Assembly: GCA_024235175.1 (NCBI GenBank)
Contig: JACKMX010000004.1
Location: 1 to 64,000 of the forward strand
From: Chromatiaceae bacterium
GTDB lineage: Bacteria > Pseudomonadota > Gammaproteobacteria > Chromatiales > Chromatiaceae
Direction of reading: 5' to 3'
Length of the DNA stretch: 64,000 bases
In this document: positions 37,510 to 46,226 of the stretch, piece after piece
Layout: each line of letters starts with the position of its first letter
How positions within the stretch are numbered: position 1 is the stretch's first letter
Notes under the pieces: generated by a model
What the model was told of the DNA's origin: nothing
The model's input: the letters and a program-made list of their open reading frames with translations, nothing else
Databases searched by the model: none
Translations under genes and position numbers: made by a program

Positions 37510-38028
37510 TCACCTTATTTCCTCTCGGTCCAATAGATAGTCATCTACGAGATACTGAACTTCCTCATTCACTAATTGAATCTTAACGTCGTCGATTGGT
37601 TCATATTCTGTCTGAGGTAGTAGGCTCACGATCCGATTGTAAATATTAGCAATGCGATACAGTGACTTAGAGAAAGTTTTTGGAAGATTCTTATTCTTTT
37701 TCTCGGCGGCTCGAAGGGCTGCACCAATTACACCTAGCAACTGCGGATCTATCCTACATCGAGAGATATTCTTGTTGTCTTCTGTCTCCTTTCCTTTAGC
37801 TAACCAATCGATAGAAACATCAGCCGCTTCAGCAATTGCAATAACTTTGTCAAATCCAGGGATTGAACCGGTAAGGTATTTTCTAAGCATCCCTTCCGAA
37901 AAACCGCATTTATTGGCAAACGAATTCACAGATTCGTCTCCAATAACGAACTTCAGTCTATCTGAAAATCCTTCAACTTGATTGCTGGAACTACTTCCAC
38001 CCATCTTTTCAATTTTTATCTGGTTCAT
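37510..38028 (-). CDS. Phage repressor with helix-turn-helix domain
   Basis: The 172-aa protein carries an XRE-type HTH at about residues 25-75: RLKFVIGDESVNSFANKCGF, then SEGMLRKYLTGSIPGFDKVI and VSIDWLAKGK. The C-terminal part is helical and of no known family. It is transcribed away from the phage early genes, with three regularly spaced operator-like repeats between it and the next gene. This position and orientation match the c repressor of Mu-like phages. Confidence 0.8.
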   Translation of the reverse strand: MNQIKIEKMGGSSSSNQVEGFSDRLKFVIGDESVNSFANKCGFSEGMLRKYLTGSIPGFDKVIAIAEAADVSIDWLAKGKETEDNKNISRCRIDPQLLGVIGAALRAAEKKNKNLPKTFSKSLYRIANIYNRIVSLLPQTEYEPIDDVKIQLVNEEVQYLVDDYLLDREEIR

Positions 38029-38061
38029 ATTTATGGCTTTTCTGCTATTAGCAAAAAACGG

Positions 38062-38116
38062 ATTCGTATTTATATAAAATTTCTTCGTACTTATATATTG
38101 AAGTATTCGTACTTAA
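38062..38116. promoter_or_regulatory. Operator region with three phased repeats
   Basis: ATTCGTATTTAT (38062), CTTCGTACTTAT (38083) and ATTCGTACTTAA (38105) share TTCGTAYTTA and start 21 and 22 bp apart, two helical turns. They lie between the divergent repressor and Ner-like genes and probably bind one of them to set lysis or lysogeny. Confidence 0.75.
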
Positions 38117-38184
38117 GTAATATCATTCAATGCAACGTTATTCGTAATGTAGAAGTAACACCACAAATAATGGAGCACCAACTC

Positions 38185-38406
38185 ATGAACAGCAACCACA
38201 TTCCCACCGGAAAACAGCTTTATGTAAAAGTCAGAAGCGGATTTGTTGCGCAAGACACGACTCTCACCGCCTGGTGTAGAGAAAATAAAGTTCCTCGGCA
38301 ATCCGCTGTGATGTGCCTTTCCGGAATGTGGAACGGCCCTAAAGCGAAAACACTCCGAAAGCGCTTGCTCGAAGCCTCCGGTATCGAGAATTCCGCAGCT
38401 GCCTAA
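38185..38406 (+). CDS. Small Ner/Cro-like DNA-binding protein
   Basis: A 73-aa protein started at ATG 38185, eight bases after GGAG; ATG 38170 is possible. The segment TTLTAWCRENKVPRQSAVMC followed by WNGPKAKTLRKRLLEASG is the pattern of small HTH proteins common at this place in Mu-like phages. It is the first early gene, divergent from the repressor. A role as early negative regulator is inferred from position. Confidence 0.65.
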   Translation: MNSNHIPTGKQLYVKVRSGFVAQDTTLTAWCRENKVPRQSAVMCLSGMWNGPKAKTLRKRLLEASGIENSAAA

Positions 38407-38495
38407 CCTCTATTCTGAGTTTACTCAAGACGCGGGACACAGCATAGGGAAATTCTAAAGTCTTTTTAGAATATCCAAAATAATGAGGGGTACCA

Positions 38496-38984
38496 ATGGC
38501 ACCCAAGAAATGGAAAACAGCACAGCCCATCTCGCTTCGCGACTCAATGGAACGTTGTCTAAAAAACGGCAAATTCCAGCACAACCTCTCTGTCCAGCGG
38601 CTGGCGGATCTGATGGGAGTCAGTTCTCATTATTCGATTTATAAGTGGGTGGAATCCGGCCGTCTTCCCGCCAGTCTGATTATCCCGTTTGAGCGGGCTT
38701 GTGATGCAAATTTCGTTACTACCTATCTGATCCATGCCACCGGAAAGATGGCAGTCGATATCCCCGTCGGTAACTGGTCAGAAATCCACGAGTTCAACCG
38801 GCTGCAGGTCATTTTCGCCGATGCGTTGGGGCTGCTGGTGAGGTACTACGACGAACAATCGATAGGAGCAGAAGAAGCACAAAGCGCTTTGATGGAAGTG
38901 ATGGAGTCCCTGGCCTGGCACCGCGAAAACCTCGCGAAGAGCAAAGCTCCGGAACTGGATTTCGAGAGTGAGAATCCACGATGA
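38496..38984 (+). CDS. Phage regulatory protein with HTH (CII-like)
   Basis: A 162-aa protein. The segment VQRLADLMGVSSHYSIYKWV followed by ESGRLPASLIIPFERACD resembles a DNA-binding helix-turn-helix that selects among developmental fates in phages. The C-terminal part is acidic and helical (EEAQSALMEVMESLAWHREN). It overlaps the next gene by 4 nt. No closer family is recognised. Confidence 0.55.
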   Translation: MAPKKWKTAQPISLRDSMERCLKNGKFQHNLSVQRLADLMGVSSHYSIYKWVESGRLPASLIIPFERACDANFVTTYLIHATGKMAVDIPVGNWSEIHEFNRLQVIFADALGLLVRYYDEQSIGAEEAQSALMEVMESLAWHRENLAKSKAPELDFESENPR

Positions 38985-39217
38985 ATACTTCCAGCGACAC
39001 CAAACAAACCGAACGTGAGTTAATAACCGTATCCATCGAAATAGGTGGCATTGCGGAGATGGCGAGTTGGGCAACCGAAGAGCTTTCCGTATTAATAGCA
39101 GGCAAAGGTAAGCCTGTGGGTGAGCTTACCGTTTCTGAGTTGATGGGGATTCTGCAAAAACATCAACCTTGCAGCGTAGAAAAAGAAAAGCCGGTCAGCC
39201 ATTGCCTTACACAGTGA
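38981..39217 (+). CDS. Small phage protein of unknown function
   Basis: The 78-aa product starts at ATG overlapping the previous stop (ATGA). It is mildly acidic, with ITVSIEIGGIAEMASWATEE near the middle and no known motif. The 3' end forms one arm of a hairpin (39190-39226). The overlap supports its being a real, co-translated early gene. Confidence 0.5.
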   Translation: MNTSSDTKQTERELITVSIEIGGIAEMASWATEELSVLIAGKGKPVGELTVSELMGILQKHQPCSVEKEKPVSHCLTQ

Positions 39218-39226
39218 CTGACCGGC
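39190..39226 (+). terminator. Hairpin at the end of the first early operon
   Basis: GCCGGTCAG and CTGACCGGC pair perfectly over nine bases with a 19-nt loop, followed within ten bases by CGTTTT. It overlaps the stop of the preceding gene. It could be a terminator or attenuator before the next set of early genes. Confidence 0.45.
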
Positions 39227-39311
39227 CATTCTCGTTTTCAGAAACCCAACGGCAGCCCGACCAAAAGCAACCGCATGTACAACAAAAATCAAACAACACG
39301 GCAGAGTTTAG

Positions 39312-39725
39312 ATGAAACCGAAGAAACGTTCAAATAGCGGCAAAGAAAAATACAAAGAGCGTGTCCCCGCCCTTATCGTAGCTCTCAAAGGTTTGACCCT
39401 TGGTAATGCGCTGGCAGCCCTTCTTGAAGCAGCCAGACATCTGCTGAATGAAACGGACAGTAGTGATTATTACAATTCTACACCTTTGTCTTTAGGCAAC
39501 CTTACGCGCCGCACAAAAGGCGGTCGCTTACCTAAGATCGAATCCGATCCGGAATTACAGTCTTTCCTTCACGGGATTATTGGATATCACTCACTCAGTG
39601 AATTGGTTCGTCTGTGTCAGGAGAAATTTGGCATGGAAAGAGCACCATCAAAGAGCTGTCTCCATCGCTATATCCAGAAACTCACTCGGCAATCTGCCGA
39701 ACAGCTTAAACGGGAATATGCCTAA
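39312..39725 (+). CDS. Phage protein with C-terminal HTH resembling Mu Gp27
   Basis: A 137-aa protein with a basic N-terminus. The stretch LQSFLHGIIGYHSLSELVRL followed by SKSCLHRYIQKL resembles the HTH and 'SxSxVHRY' motif of the Mu Gp27/DUF3486 small terminase-like proteins. The N-terminal half is different from that family, and the gene sits among early genes rather than with a large terminase, which is absent. A DNA-binding role is likely; packaging is only a possibility. Confidence 0.5.
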   Translation: MKPKKRSNSGKEKYKERVPALIVALKGLTLGNALAALLEAARHLLNETDSSDYYNSTPLSLGNLTRRTKGGRLPKIESDPELQSFLHGIIGYHSLSELVRLCQEKFGMERAPSKSCLHRYIQKLTRQSAEQLKREYA

Positions 39726-39726
39726 C

Positions 39727-40038
39727 ATGAATTCAAAAAAAGACCTTATTCAACGTACCATCCAGGTGATTAACAGCATGGCACATTCGGATCTTACTCC
39801 TAAGCGCCGGGAGGAGATTGCTCAGCAAGCGGATCTGCCAGAAACGACAACCTGGAGGATTCTGAAGTCACTGGAAAAGCAGGGCTGGGCTGTCCGTAAC
39901 CCCAAGGATCATACCTGGACCTTGGGCAGCCCTCTCATCAAGTTGGCTCACGCATATCGACGGTACACGCTGAATCAGATGAGTTCAATCCAAAGCGACT
40001 ATGAATCTGTAGCAGGAGAGTCGTTGAGCCATGACTAA
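39727..40038 (+). CDS. Small IclR-like winged-helix protein
   Basis: A 103-aa protein starting one base after the upstream stop. REEIAQQADLPETTTWRILK followed by LEKQGWAVRNPKDHTWTLGS is the N-terminal winged helix of IclR-type regulators without their effector domain. It overlaps the next gene by 8 nt. A phage transcription factor or DNA-adaptor role is likely. Confidence 0.6.
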   Translation: MNSKKDLIQRTIQVINSMAHSDLTPKRREEIAQQADLPETTTWRILKSLEKQGWAVRNPKDHTWTLGSPLIKLAHAYRRYTLNQMSSIQSDYESVAGESLSHD

Positions 40039-41020
40039 AAAACCAGAAAGTACGCCCACGGAAATAGAGAAGCAAATCAAGGAAGGTAAGCAGGCACTTG
40101 AAATGGCGAAGGAAGTGGTTGTGGTAGAGAACAAAAGCGCTGAGTTTGCATCCACTTATGACGAAGACAGGGATCTAGTGAATCGATTTATTGGCCGTGG
40201 TCAGATCCTGGGTGCATTCAAGAAAATTGCTGACGTTACCAGTATTATGGATTGGAAGCGAATGAAGGATTCAAAAGCATATCAATCACTTAGCAGTAAT
40301 CCGGTCGTCTCCCGTAGCACTCAAAAACTGGTAACCGTTACCACTTGGGCAAGTTTTTGTACGCATGTTATCGGCGTTTCCCGGGAACGTGCTGACCAGC
40401 AAATACTGAACCTAGAGGCATTTGGTGCGGATGCCCTGGACACAATGAATAAGGCAGGCTTGGGCTATCGTGATTTCCGCAAACTCCGCAAACTTCCCGA
40501 GGGAGATCAACAGGCCATCATCGGTGAGGTAGAAGTTAGTGTCGGTGACAAGGAAGCCATCATCGCCTTGATTGATGATCTGTCAATAAAGCACCGCAAG
40601 GAAAAAGAGAAACTTGAAGCAAAAAATGCAAAACTCAGCGATGAAGTTGAGTATCAAAAAGAGTCCAGAGAAAAGGACGAAAAAAGTAAGCAAACGGTTA
40701 TCGATAATCTGAGTAGAGAACTCGGAAGACAGAAAAAGCTTACCGTTGATGAGCGTACCCAAGAGCTTGAGAAGCAACTAATGGATGCAATGGAGCATGC
40801 CATCACACAAATGGGAATGCTTGAGTTGGCTTTTTCAAAAATCTCTGAATGGACAGAAGCACCAAAGCGGCTTCACAGTCTCAGTGCATTCACCCTTGGG
40901 AAGCTAGAGGAAAGGGTTAAAGAGTATCGCGATAGCTACGGTATTTATCCAGATATCGATCCACATGATTCTTCCAGGAAGAAGGACAGCGCTGGCGATA
41001 CTCCGGAGGCGCAGGGGTAA
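40031..41020 (+). CDS. Phage coiled-coil protein preceding the transposase
   Basis: The 329-aa protein has a mixed N-terminal domain (residues 40-185; IGRGQILGAFKKIADV, then FCTHVIGVSRERADQQIL) and a long charged coiled coil (about 190-255, rich in Glu and Lys), then a short tail. No known family is recognised. It lies directly before transposase A and is co-transcribed with it, so a role in early replication or in DNA binding is plausible. Confidence 0.6.
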   Translation: MTKKPESTPTEIEKQIKEGKQALEMAKEVVVVENKSAEFASTYDEDRDLVNRFIGRGQILGAFKKIADVTSIMDWKRMKDSKAYQSLSSNPVVSRSTQKLVTVTTWASFCTHVIGVSRERADQQILNLEAFGADALDTMNKAGLGYRDFRKLRKLPEGDQQAIIGEVEVSVGDKEAIIALIDDLSIKHRKEKEKLEAKNAKLSDEVEYQKESREKDEKSKQTVIDNLSRELGRQKKLTVDERTQELEKQLMDAMEHAITQMGMLELAFSKISEWTEAPKRLHSLSAFTLGKLEERVKEYRDSYGIYPDIDPHDSSRKKDSAGDTPEAQG

Positions 41021-41037
41021 CCTTCCGGACCGATGCA

Positions 41038-42801
41038 ATGGCTGCTATCGATTTAAACCTGCAGGATTATCTAAGGTGTTTGGCAAAGCGCCTGGATGAG
41101 GCGCCTGCCGGATCAAAAAAGGAAATCATTCAAGGTGCCTGCGCTTTTCTCGGCAAGTGCGAGCAAACCATTTATGAGTTGCTCAATGGGGTTGGTTGGA
41201 ACGCCAGCAGAAAGCCAAGAAACGATAGAGGAAAACTCTCTGTTACCAAGAAGGAAGCCATGATTGTTTCGTGCATGGTGATGGAGTCATGCCGGGAAAA
41301 CGGAAAAAAGACACTCTCTGTAAAGAATGCCATCAAGATAGCAATAGATAATGACCTGATCGTGAGTGGTGCTGCACCCTCTACTTATTTAAGGGCAATG
41401 CGAGCCTATGGAGTTCACCCGGATCAAATTGGTCGAGCAACGCCACACAATACTCTTCGCAGTCTTCATCCGAATCATGCTTGGCAATTCGATGCTTCCG
41501 TCTGCGTTCTCTTCTATATGGAGGATGATGGCGCCAGGCAGATGCCCAAGAATGAATTCTATAAGAACAAGCCACAGAACTTTGATCGGATCAAGAAAAA
41601 ACGCGTTTTAAGGTATCTGATAACAGATCATTACACTGGCACCTTTTTTGTTAAATATTATTTGGCAGCGGGCGAGAACCAGGAGACGTTGTTCAATTTT
41701 CTGATGGATGCTTTTGCCCCCAAAAACGATTCACGTGAACCTTTTCATGGAGTGCCATTTAATCTGTTGTGGGATAAGGGATCGGCTAACCAGAGCCACA
41801 TGATCAAGACTCTTTTGGATCGACTGAGTGTAAAACATTTTGCGCATGAGGAAGGCAAACCACGAGCAAAGGGCCAGGTCGAATCGGGTCATAACCTAGT
41901 CGAAAAAGAGTTTGAGGGTCGGCTTCGTCTTACCCAAATCAAAGGCATCGATGATCTGAATCAGAAAGCACAGCTATGGATGAGGCATTACAACAGTACT
42001 GCTATTCACGAGCGGTACAACGCTACGCGATATGCGAAGTGGCAAACCATTCGGTCTGAAGAGTTGCGGCTTGCTCCTTCACGGGAGATTTGCCAGTCAC
42101 TACTTGAGACAAAACCTGTACTCCGCACTGTCGAGGGTAACCTGACGATACGCCATAAGATAGCTGGATTCGATCCGGCGGCGTACTCGGTAAAGGATAT
42201 TCCAGCCATACGAGTTGGGGACAAAATAGAAGTTAGAGTCAACCCTTACCGCGCGCCGAATATCCATGTCATCGAGCAAGACGATAACGGCAAGGAAGTA
42301 CTCTACGAATGCGAGCCTATCCAGAAAGACAATGCTGGCTTCCCGGTAAGTGCACCAATAATCGGTGAAGAATACAAGTCACCACCTGACACAGAGACTG
42401 ACCAACTCCGAAAAGAGATGGCAAAACTGTCCTATAACGTGGAAACGGAAGATGAAGTCAAGAAAGCACGGCGGGACAAAAAGCCTTTATTCGACGGTGC
42501 AATTGATCCGTTCAAACACATGGAAATTCAGCAGGATCTCTACTACATGAATCGCCCGGGAACTAGTCTGAATGTCCCTGCCCGGGCTCAAGTGGAAGTG
42601 GAAACGAAGATAACCCTGATCCAGGCGCTAAAGGAGATCGTTCCTCGTCTTCGACAGATCGGCCTGGGCATGACGATTGAAATTAATGAGTTGTTGACCC
42701 GGCAATATCCGGAGGGAGTACCAAGGGATTCGCTGGATGAAGTCTATGAATTCATTGTGCGAGCAAGTGAAGTTAAAGAACCCATGAAATTGGCAAAATA
42801 G
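41038..42801 (+). CDS. MuA-like DDE transposase
   Basis: The 587-aa transposase carries the triad Asp152 (AWQFDASV), Asp246 (LLWDKGSAN) and Glu282 (KGQVESGHN), with 35 residues between the last two, and a beta-barrel domain at about 380-440. An N-terminal helical domain (1-140) probably binds the element ends. The C-terminal tail is long and charged, as expected for contact with the ATPase. At 587 aa it is shorter than MuA (663 aa). It would cut and join the element ends together with the MuB-like ATPase. Confidence 0.88.
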   Translation: MAAIDLNLQDYLRCLAKRLDEAPAGSKKEIIQGACAFLGKCEQTIYELLNGVGWNASRKPRNDRGKLSVTKKEAMIVSCMVMESCRENGKKTLSVKNAIKIAIDNDLIVSGAAPSTYLRAMRAYGVHPDQIGRATPHNTLRSLHPNHAWQFDASVCVLFYMEDDGARQMPKNEFYKNKPQNFDRIKKKRVLRYLITDHYTGTFFVKYYLAAGENQETLFNFLMDAFAPKNDSREPFHGVPFNLLWDKGSANQSHMIKTLLDRLSVKHFAHEEGKPRAKGQVESGHNLVEKEFEGRLRLTQIKGIDDLNQKAQLWMRHYNSTAIHERYNATRYAKWQTIRSEELRLAPSREICQSLLETKPVLRTVEGNLTIRHKIAGFDPAAYSVKDIPAIRVGDKIEVRVNPYRAPNIHVIEQDDNGKEVLYECEPIQKDNAGFPVSAPIIGEEYKSPPDTETDQLRKEMAKLSYNVETEDEVKKARRDKKPLFDGAIDPFKHMEIQQDLYYMNRPGTSLNVPARAQVEVETKITLIQALKEIVPRLRQIGLGMTIEINELLTRQYPEGVPRDSLDEVYEFIVRASEVKEPMKLAK

Positions 42802-42812
42802 GAGGTAGTTTG

Positions 42813-44063
42813 ATGACAAAACCCAATATTCAACCGGAAGGATGGCTTGCCAACAGGAGCAAGCCACCGACCCCGATCAATGCAAAACGGTTGCTGACCA
42901 CATTGGGGTTTTCACAGGCAGCTGTTTGCAGAGAAATCACCCACCCCAACGGGAAGCACCCCAGCCCGGTAGTCATGTCGCAGATCCTCAATAGAGATAT
43001 CTGGCCTATTCACACGTCAAGATATTGGTTGCGTAATCAGATAGCCGTATTGCTACGTGATCAGGGAGTACCGGAAGAGAAGATTGAAACCGCTTTTGAA
43101 ATTGACGAAACCCCCAACCAGTTGCAGGCCATACCGCCAAGTACCACCCGCAAGCTGGCTGAGGATTCGTCTCCGATTGCGTATATCGATGAGCTACCGG
43201 AGCCAGAAATGCTATCACACAAAGCAAAAAAACACTTCCGATTGTTTCAAGACCCCTTCGTGGACGATGTACAGAATACGGATGATCTGTTTCTGAGCGA
43301 GGAGCACCGGTATATCCGTGAAACGATGTTCTATGCCGCCAGGCAGGGGCGATTCATCGCAATAGTGGGAGAGTCCGGCTCCGGTAAATCTACTTTGCGC
43401 CGGGATCTGTTGGACAGAATCGGGCGGGAGAGACATCCAATCTCTGTTATCCAACCGCGGACCATCGACAAGGGACGGCTGTCAGCGGGAGCCATCTGCG
43501 ACGCGATCATAGATGACCTGGGAGAACCACGACCCAAGCGAAGTTTAGAAGCCAAGGCCCGTCAGATCGAGCAGCTGCTCACGGGTTCGAGCCGTGCCGG
43601 GAACAATCATGTTCTGATTATCGAGGAAGCCCATGATTTAAATGTCCAGGTGCTGAAGCAGCTGAAACGCTTCTGGGAGCTGGAAGACGGTTACAAGCAT
43701 CTGTTGGGCATTATTTTGATTGGACAACCGGAGCTTCAGCGGAAGCTTGACGAGAGAACGAACTGGCAGGCGCGGGAGGTTATCCGGCGCTGCGAAGTCG
43801 CACTGCTGGAACCAATCGACAGCAATCTCAAGGAATATCTCTTACTGAAATTCAACCGGATATCCAAACCGATACAGGAGGTTTTTTCGGATGATGTCTA
43901 TGACGCTATCCGGAAGAAGTTAACGCTGCATAGGCGTGGAAGCCAGCAAGTTGTCTCCATGCTCTATCCCCTCAATATAAACAACGTGGTACGCCGGGCG
44001 ATGAACCTGGCTGCAGATCTCGGGGTTCCGAAGGTCACCGCGGAAATTGTCCGGGAGATTTGA
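42813..44063 (+). CDS. MuB-like AAA+ ATPase for transposition
   Basis: A 416-aa protein with a perfect AGGAGG seven bases before ATG 42813. The N-terminal 100 residues form an HTH domain as in MuB. The AAA+ core has Walker A GESGSGKST (from residue 186), Walker B HVLIIEEAHD and a later arginine-rich sensor region RCEVALLEPID. Such ATPases (MuB, TniB, ExeA-like) select target DNA and activate the transposase. It lies 11 nt after the transposase gene. Confidence 0.88.
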   Translation: MTKPNIQPEGWLANRSKPPTPINAKRLLTTLGFSQAAVCREITHPNGKHPSPVVMSQILNRDIWPIHTSRYWLRNQIAVLLRDQGVPEEKIETAFEIDETPNQLQAIPPSTTRKLAEDSSPIAYIDELPEPEMLSHKAKKHFRLFQDPFVDDVQNTDDLFLSEEHRYIRETMFYAARQGRFIAIVGESGSGKSTLRRDLLDRIGRERHPISVIQPRTIDKGRLSAGAICDAIIDDLGEPRPKRSLEAKARQIEQLLTGSSRAGNNHVLIIEEAHDLNVQVLKQLKRFWELEDGYKHLLGIILIGQPELQRKLDERTNWQAREVIRRCEVALLEPIDSNLKEYLLLKFNRISKPIQEVFSDDVYDAIRKKLTLHRRGSQQVVSMLYPLNINNVVRRAMNLAADLGVPKVTAEIVREI

Positions 44064-44064
44064 C

Positions 44065-44511
44065 ATGCGGACAGTAAGATCACGACTTAGCAAGCGCCAG
44101 ATTGTTTTTCTTCACACGCTGAAATCCAAAAACAACCTGAGTGAAGAAGATTACCGCTACCTTCTTAAGGAAGGTGCAGGTGTATGCAGCTCAACGGAGC
44201 TTGACCAGGAAGGACTGAACCAGGTGTTGGATCTGCTGGAGCAGCTTGGCTTCGATGTCGGGGATAGAAAGAAACCAACCAAGAAGTACTGCTACCGGAA
44301 AGGGATGGCGACACCGCCCCAGCTGAAGTACATCGAGGACATGGCCAGGCGGATATTCACCCAAGGTGGCCGCCAGGCGTTCGACCACTGGCTGGAAAAT
44401 TACTTCAAGGTATCTCACCCCCAGTTCCTAACGGCGGGTACCGCGCAACGCGCGATAGAGGCACTGAAAGGGATGGATCAGAGAGGCTACAAAGCCGGGA
44501 GCTGTGAGTGA
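44065..44511 (+). CDS. GemA-like phage regulatory protein (gp16 family)
   Basis: A 148-aa protein from ATG 44065. LSKRQIVFLHTLKSKNNLSE at the start and GMATPPQLKYIEDMARRIF are hallmarks of the GemA/gp16 (DUF1018) family found next to transposition genes in Mu-like phages. In Mu, GemA affects host gene expression and DNA topology. It begins one base after the ATPase stop. Confidence 0.8.
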   Translation: MRTVRSRLSKRQIVFLHTLKSKNNLSEEDYRYLLKEGAGVCSSTELDQEGLNQVLDLLEQLGFDVGDRKKPTKKYCYRKGMATPPQLKYIEDMARRIFTQGGRQAFDHWLENYFKVSHPQFLTAGTAQRAIEALKGMDQRGYKAGSCE

Positions 44512-44512
44512 T

Positions 44513-45199
44513 ATGAGAGATTTTAGTGATATTTCAGAAGCCGTGTTGGACGTCAGGGACTCGCTTAAGGGGCTGAAACGGCTTGCTTGGTACATGGATG
44601 AGTTTTCGAATGAGAATCATGATACGGCAGTGCTGATGTTCAACTCAGTGAAGTGTGGTCTCGATCAGTTGGAGGCAATTGATAAGTACATCGATTCCCG
44701 CTGCAAGATCGAACGCGCGTACAAACAGCCTGAGCCTCATCTGCAGAAGATATTGGACTACGGCGATCACCTAATCCTAGTCACTGAGGACGGGCGAGAG
44801 TTTCGGGCAGAGAAAACAGAACAGGCATTACAAGAGGAAAAACTTAGTCGCCTGGAATCGGAGAGAGCGCTCAACGGATTGGATGCTCGATCCGCTATGC
44901 GGGTGGCGATTGCTGAATCCGGTCTGCCAGACGAAGCCAAAAACCGATTGAGAAACAAGCTGAATCCTTGCGAGGGACTCAGTGAGGACGATATCGATTC
45001 CGAGATCGAGCGCGAACGTCAGAAGCTTCAACCGTCAATTACCGAGCACCCAGCTGACAACAAAGTAGAAACCCTTCGAAATAAGCTCGATGACTTGATC
45101 AGAGAGAGTAAAGAAGAGGGCTTGCTTGATTTGGAGTCAATAGTTCCTCTAACCGCCAAGAGCGGCGACCAGGCAGTGCTGCTGCAAGGAGAAGAGTAA
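44513..45199 (+). CDS. Phage protein with a domain shared with the next gene
   Basis: The 228-aa protein begins with a 55-residue helical domain (AVLDVRDSLKGLKRLAWYMD, VLMFNSVKCGLDQLEAID) that recurs in the product of 45201-45419. The middle, AESGLPDEAKNRLRNKL with EDDIDSEIERERQ, resembles a segment that links protease and capsid in some phage head fusions, which suggests a scaffold-like part. The C-terminus is acidic and coiled. No family name can be given. Confidence 0.55.
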   Translation: MRDFSDISEAVLDVRDSLKGLKRLAWYMDEFSNENHDTAVLMFNSVKCGLDQLEAIDKYIDSRCKIERAYKQPEPHLQKILDYGDHLILVTEDGREFRAEKTEQALQEEKLSRLESERALNGLDARSAMRVAIAESGLPDEAKNRLRNKLNPCEGLSEDDIDSEIERERQKLQPSITEHPADNKVETLRNKLDDLIRESKEEGLLDLESIVPLTAKSGDQAVLLQGEE

Positions 45200-45200
45200 A

Positions 45201-45419
45201 ATGAATGTCGGTGATGCAGTGGTTGACGTTAAACTGAGTTTGATGGGGCTGGAGGAGCTTGGGCGCTTGCTGGAAGAAGAGAAGGACGAAATGGCGCCTG
45301 TGGCAATGCTGATGTACAACTCGGTGAATGCCGCTCTGAGAAGCCTTTCTATTGTTTCTGACTTTGTGGATGATCAGGAGAGTAAGCGGATTGACAGAAA
45401 TCGGCCCAAACACCTTTAG
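45201..45419 (+). CDS. Small paralogue of the preceding phage protein
   Basis: The 72-aa product starts 2 nt after the previous stop with AAGGAGAAG upstream. It contains AVVDVKLSLMGLEELGRLLE and VAMLMYNSVNAALRSLSIVS, matching the first domain of the larger neighbour position by position. It is thus a stand-alone copy of that domain made by tandem duplication. Function unknown. Confidence 0.6.
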   Translation: MNVGDAVVDVKLSLMGLEELGRLLEEEKDEMAPVAMLMYNSVNAALRSLSIVSDFVDDQESKRIDRNRPKHL

Positions 45420-45519
45420 AAGACTTTATAAAGGTGGTGAAATCAAAAACAGATATCAGGGTACCCCTTAACATGTTTCAGAGCAATACAGCGCCTCTCA
45501 CAGCTTCTTGGCGTGTTCG

Positions 45520-45954
45520 ATGAATCAAGACCTGGAAAAAGCGCTGGCTGCCGAGATCCTAATATTATTAGGAGAGGAGAGAGAAGGACTCAACAGTCAA
45601 TCCATATTCGAGCGGAGTGGGCTGTCAGAAGATCAGGCAGAAATGCGGAAAGTCCTTCACGATATGGTCAATCGGAAACTGCTAACCAGGGACAAGGTGA
45701 AATCTGGATGGATTTATATACGCTCCAGCAATAAGAGCAAATGCAGAATATCTAACAGGTACGGAATACTAGCAGGTTCGCTTTCTATCGTCCTGAGGCA
45801 TCTCCGAACGGTTGAGAGTATTCAAAGACGAGTAGATGATATTGATCCCAAGTTATCGGCCTCTTTGAACGAAGGTAAAATGCAAATTGAAAGAGCTTTT
45901 GAAATAGCTAAAAACATTTCACGTCGTAAAAAACCATCGGTTGGGTCGAGATAG
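45520..45954 (+). CDS. Phage protein with winged-helix N-terminus
   Basis: From ATG 45520 the 144-aa protein has a probable winged-helix region (ILILLGEEREGLNSQSIFER, then VNRKLLTRDKVKSGWIYIR) and a basic helical C-terminus. Nothing closer is recognised. It precedes Mor and may regulate middle genes. Confidence 0.5.
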   Translation: MNQDLEKALAAEILILLGEEREGLNSQSIFERSGLSEDQAEMRKVLHDMVNRKLLTRDKVKSGWIYIRSSNKSKCRISNRYGILAGSLSIVLRHLRTVESIQRRVDDIDPKLSASLNEGKMQIERAFEIAKNISRRKKPSVGSR

Positions 45955-46005
45955 GGTGACCATAGATCCGGCAAAGTGTTTTGATGGTTTAACTATGGTT
46001 ACCCT
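45953..46005. promoter_or_regulatory. 13-bp inverted repeat upstream of mor
   Basis: AGGGTGACCATAG (45953-45965) and CTATGGTTACCCT (45993-46005) are inverted repeats with one mismatch and a 27-nt spacer. They lie in the 270-nt gap before mor, where nothing else was seen. Mor/C-family activators bind inverted repeats, so self-regulation is possible. Confidence 0.4.
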
Positions 46006-46226
46006 GGGAGGTGGAATAAGTGTTCTCAATCCCACTGAAGCCGATCCCCAGTTAGTGAGAAACACAGCTGCTCCCCGGCTTCTTCAAACCATTTCTCCGC
46101 AGTAAACCAATTTATTAATCCAGTTTAAAAGTCTGATTAGTAAAAGCGGTTAATAATCCCCCGCATGCTTTGGAACCCCAAAACAGTAGTTGAATAAATA
46201 TCTGAGTTGGACGCGGAAAAGTATAA

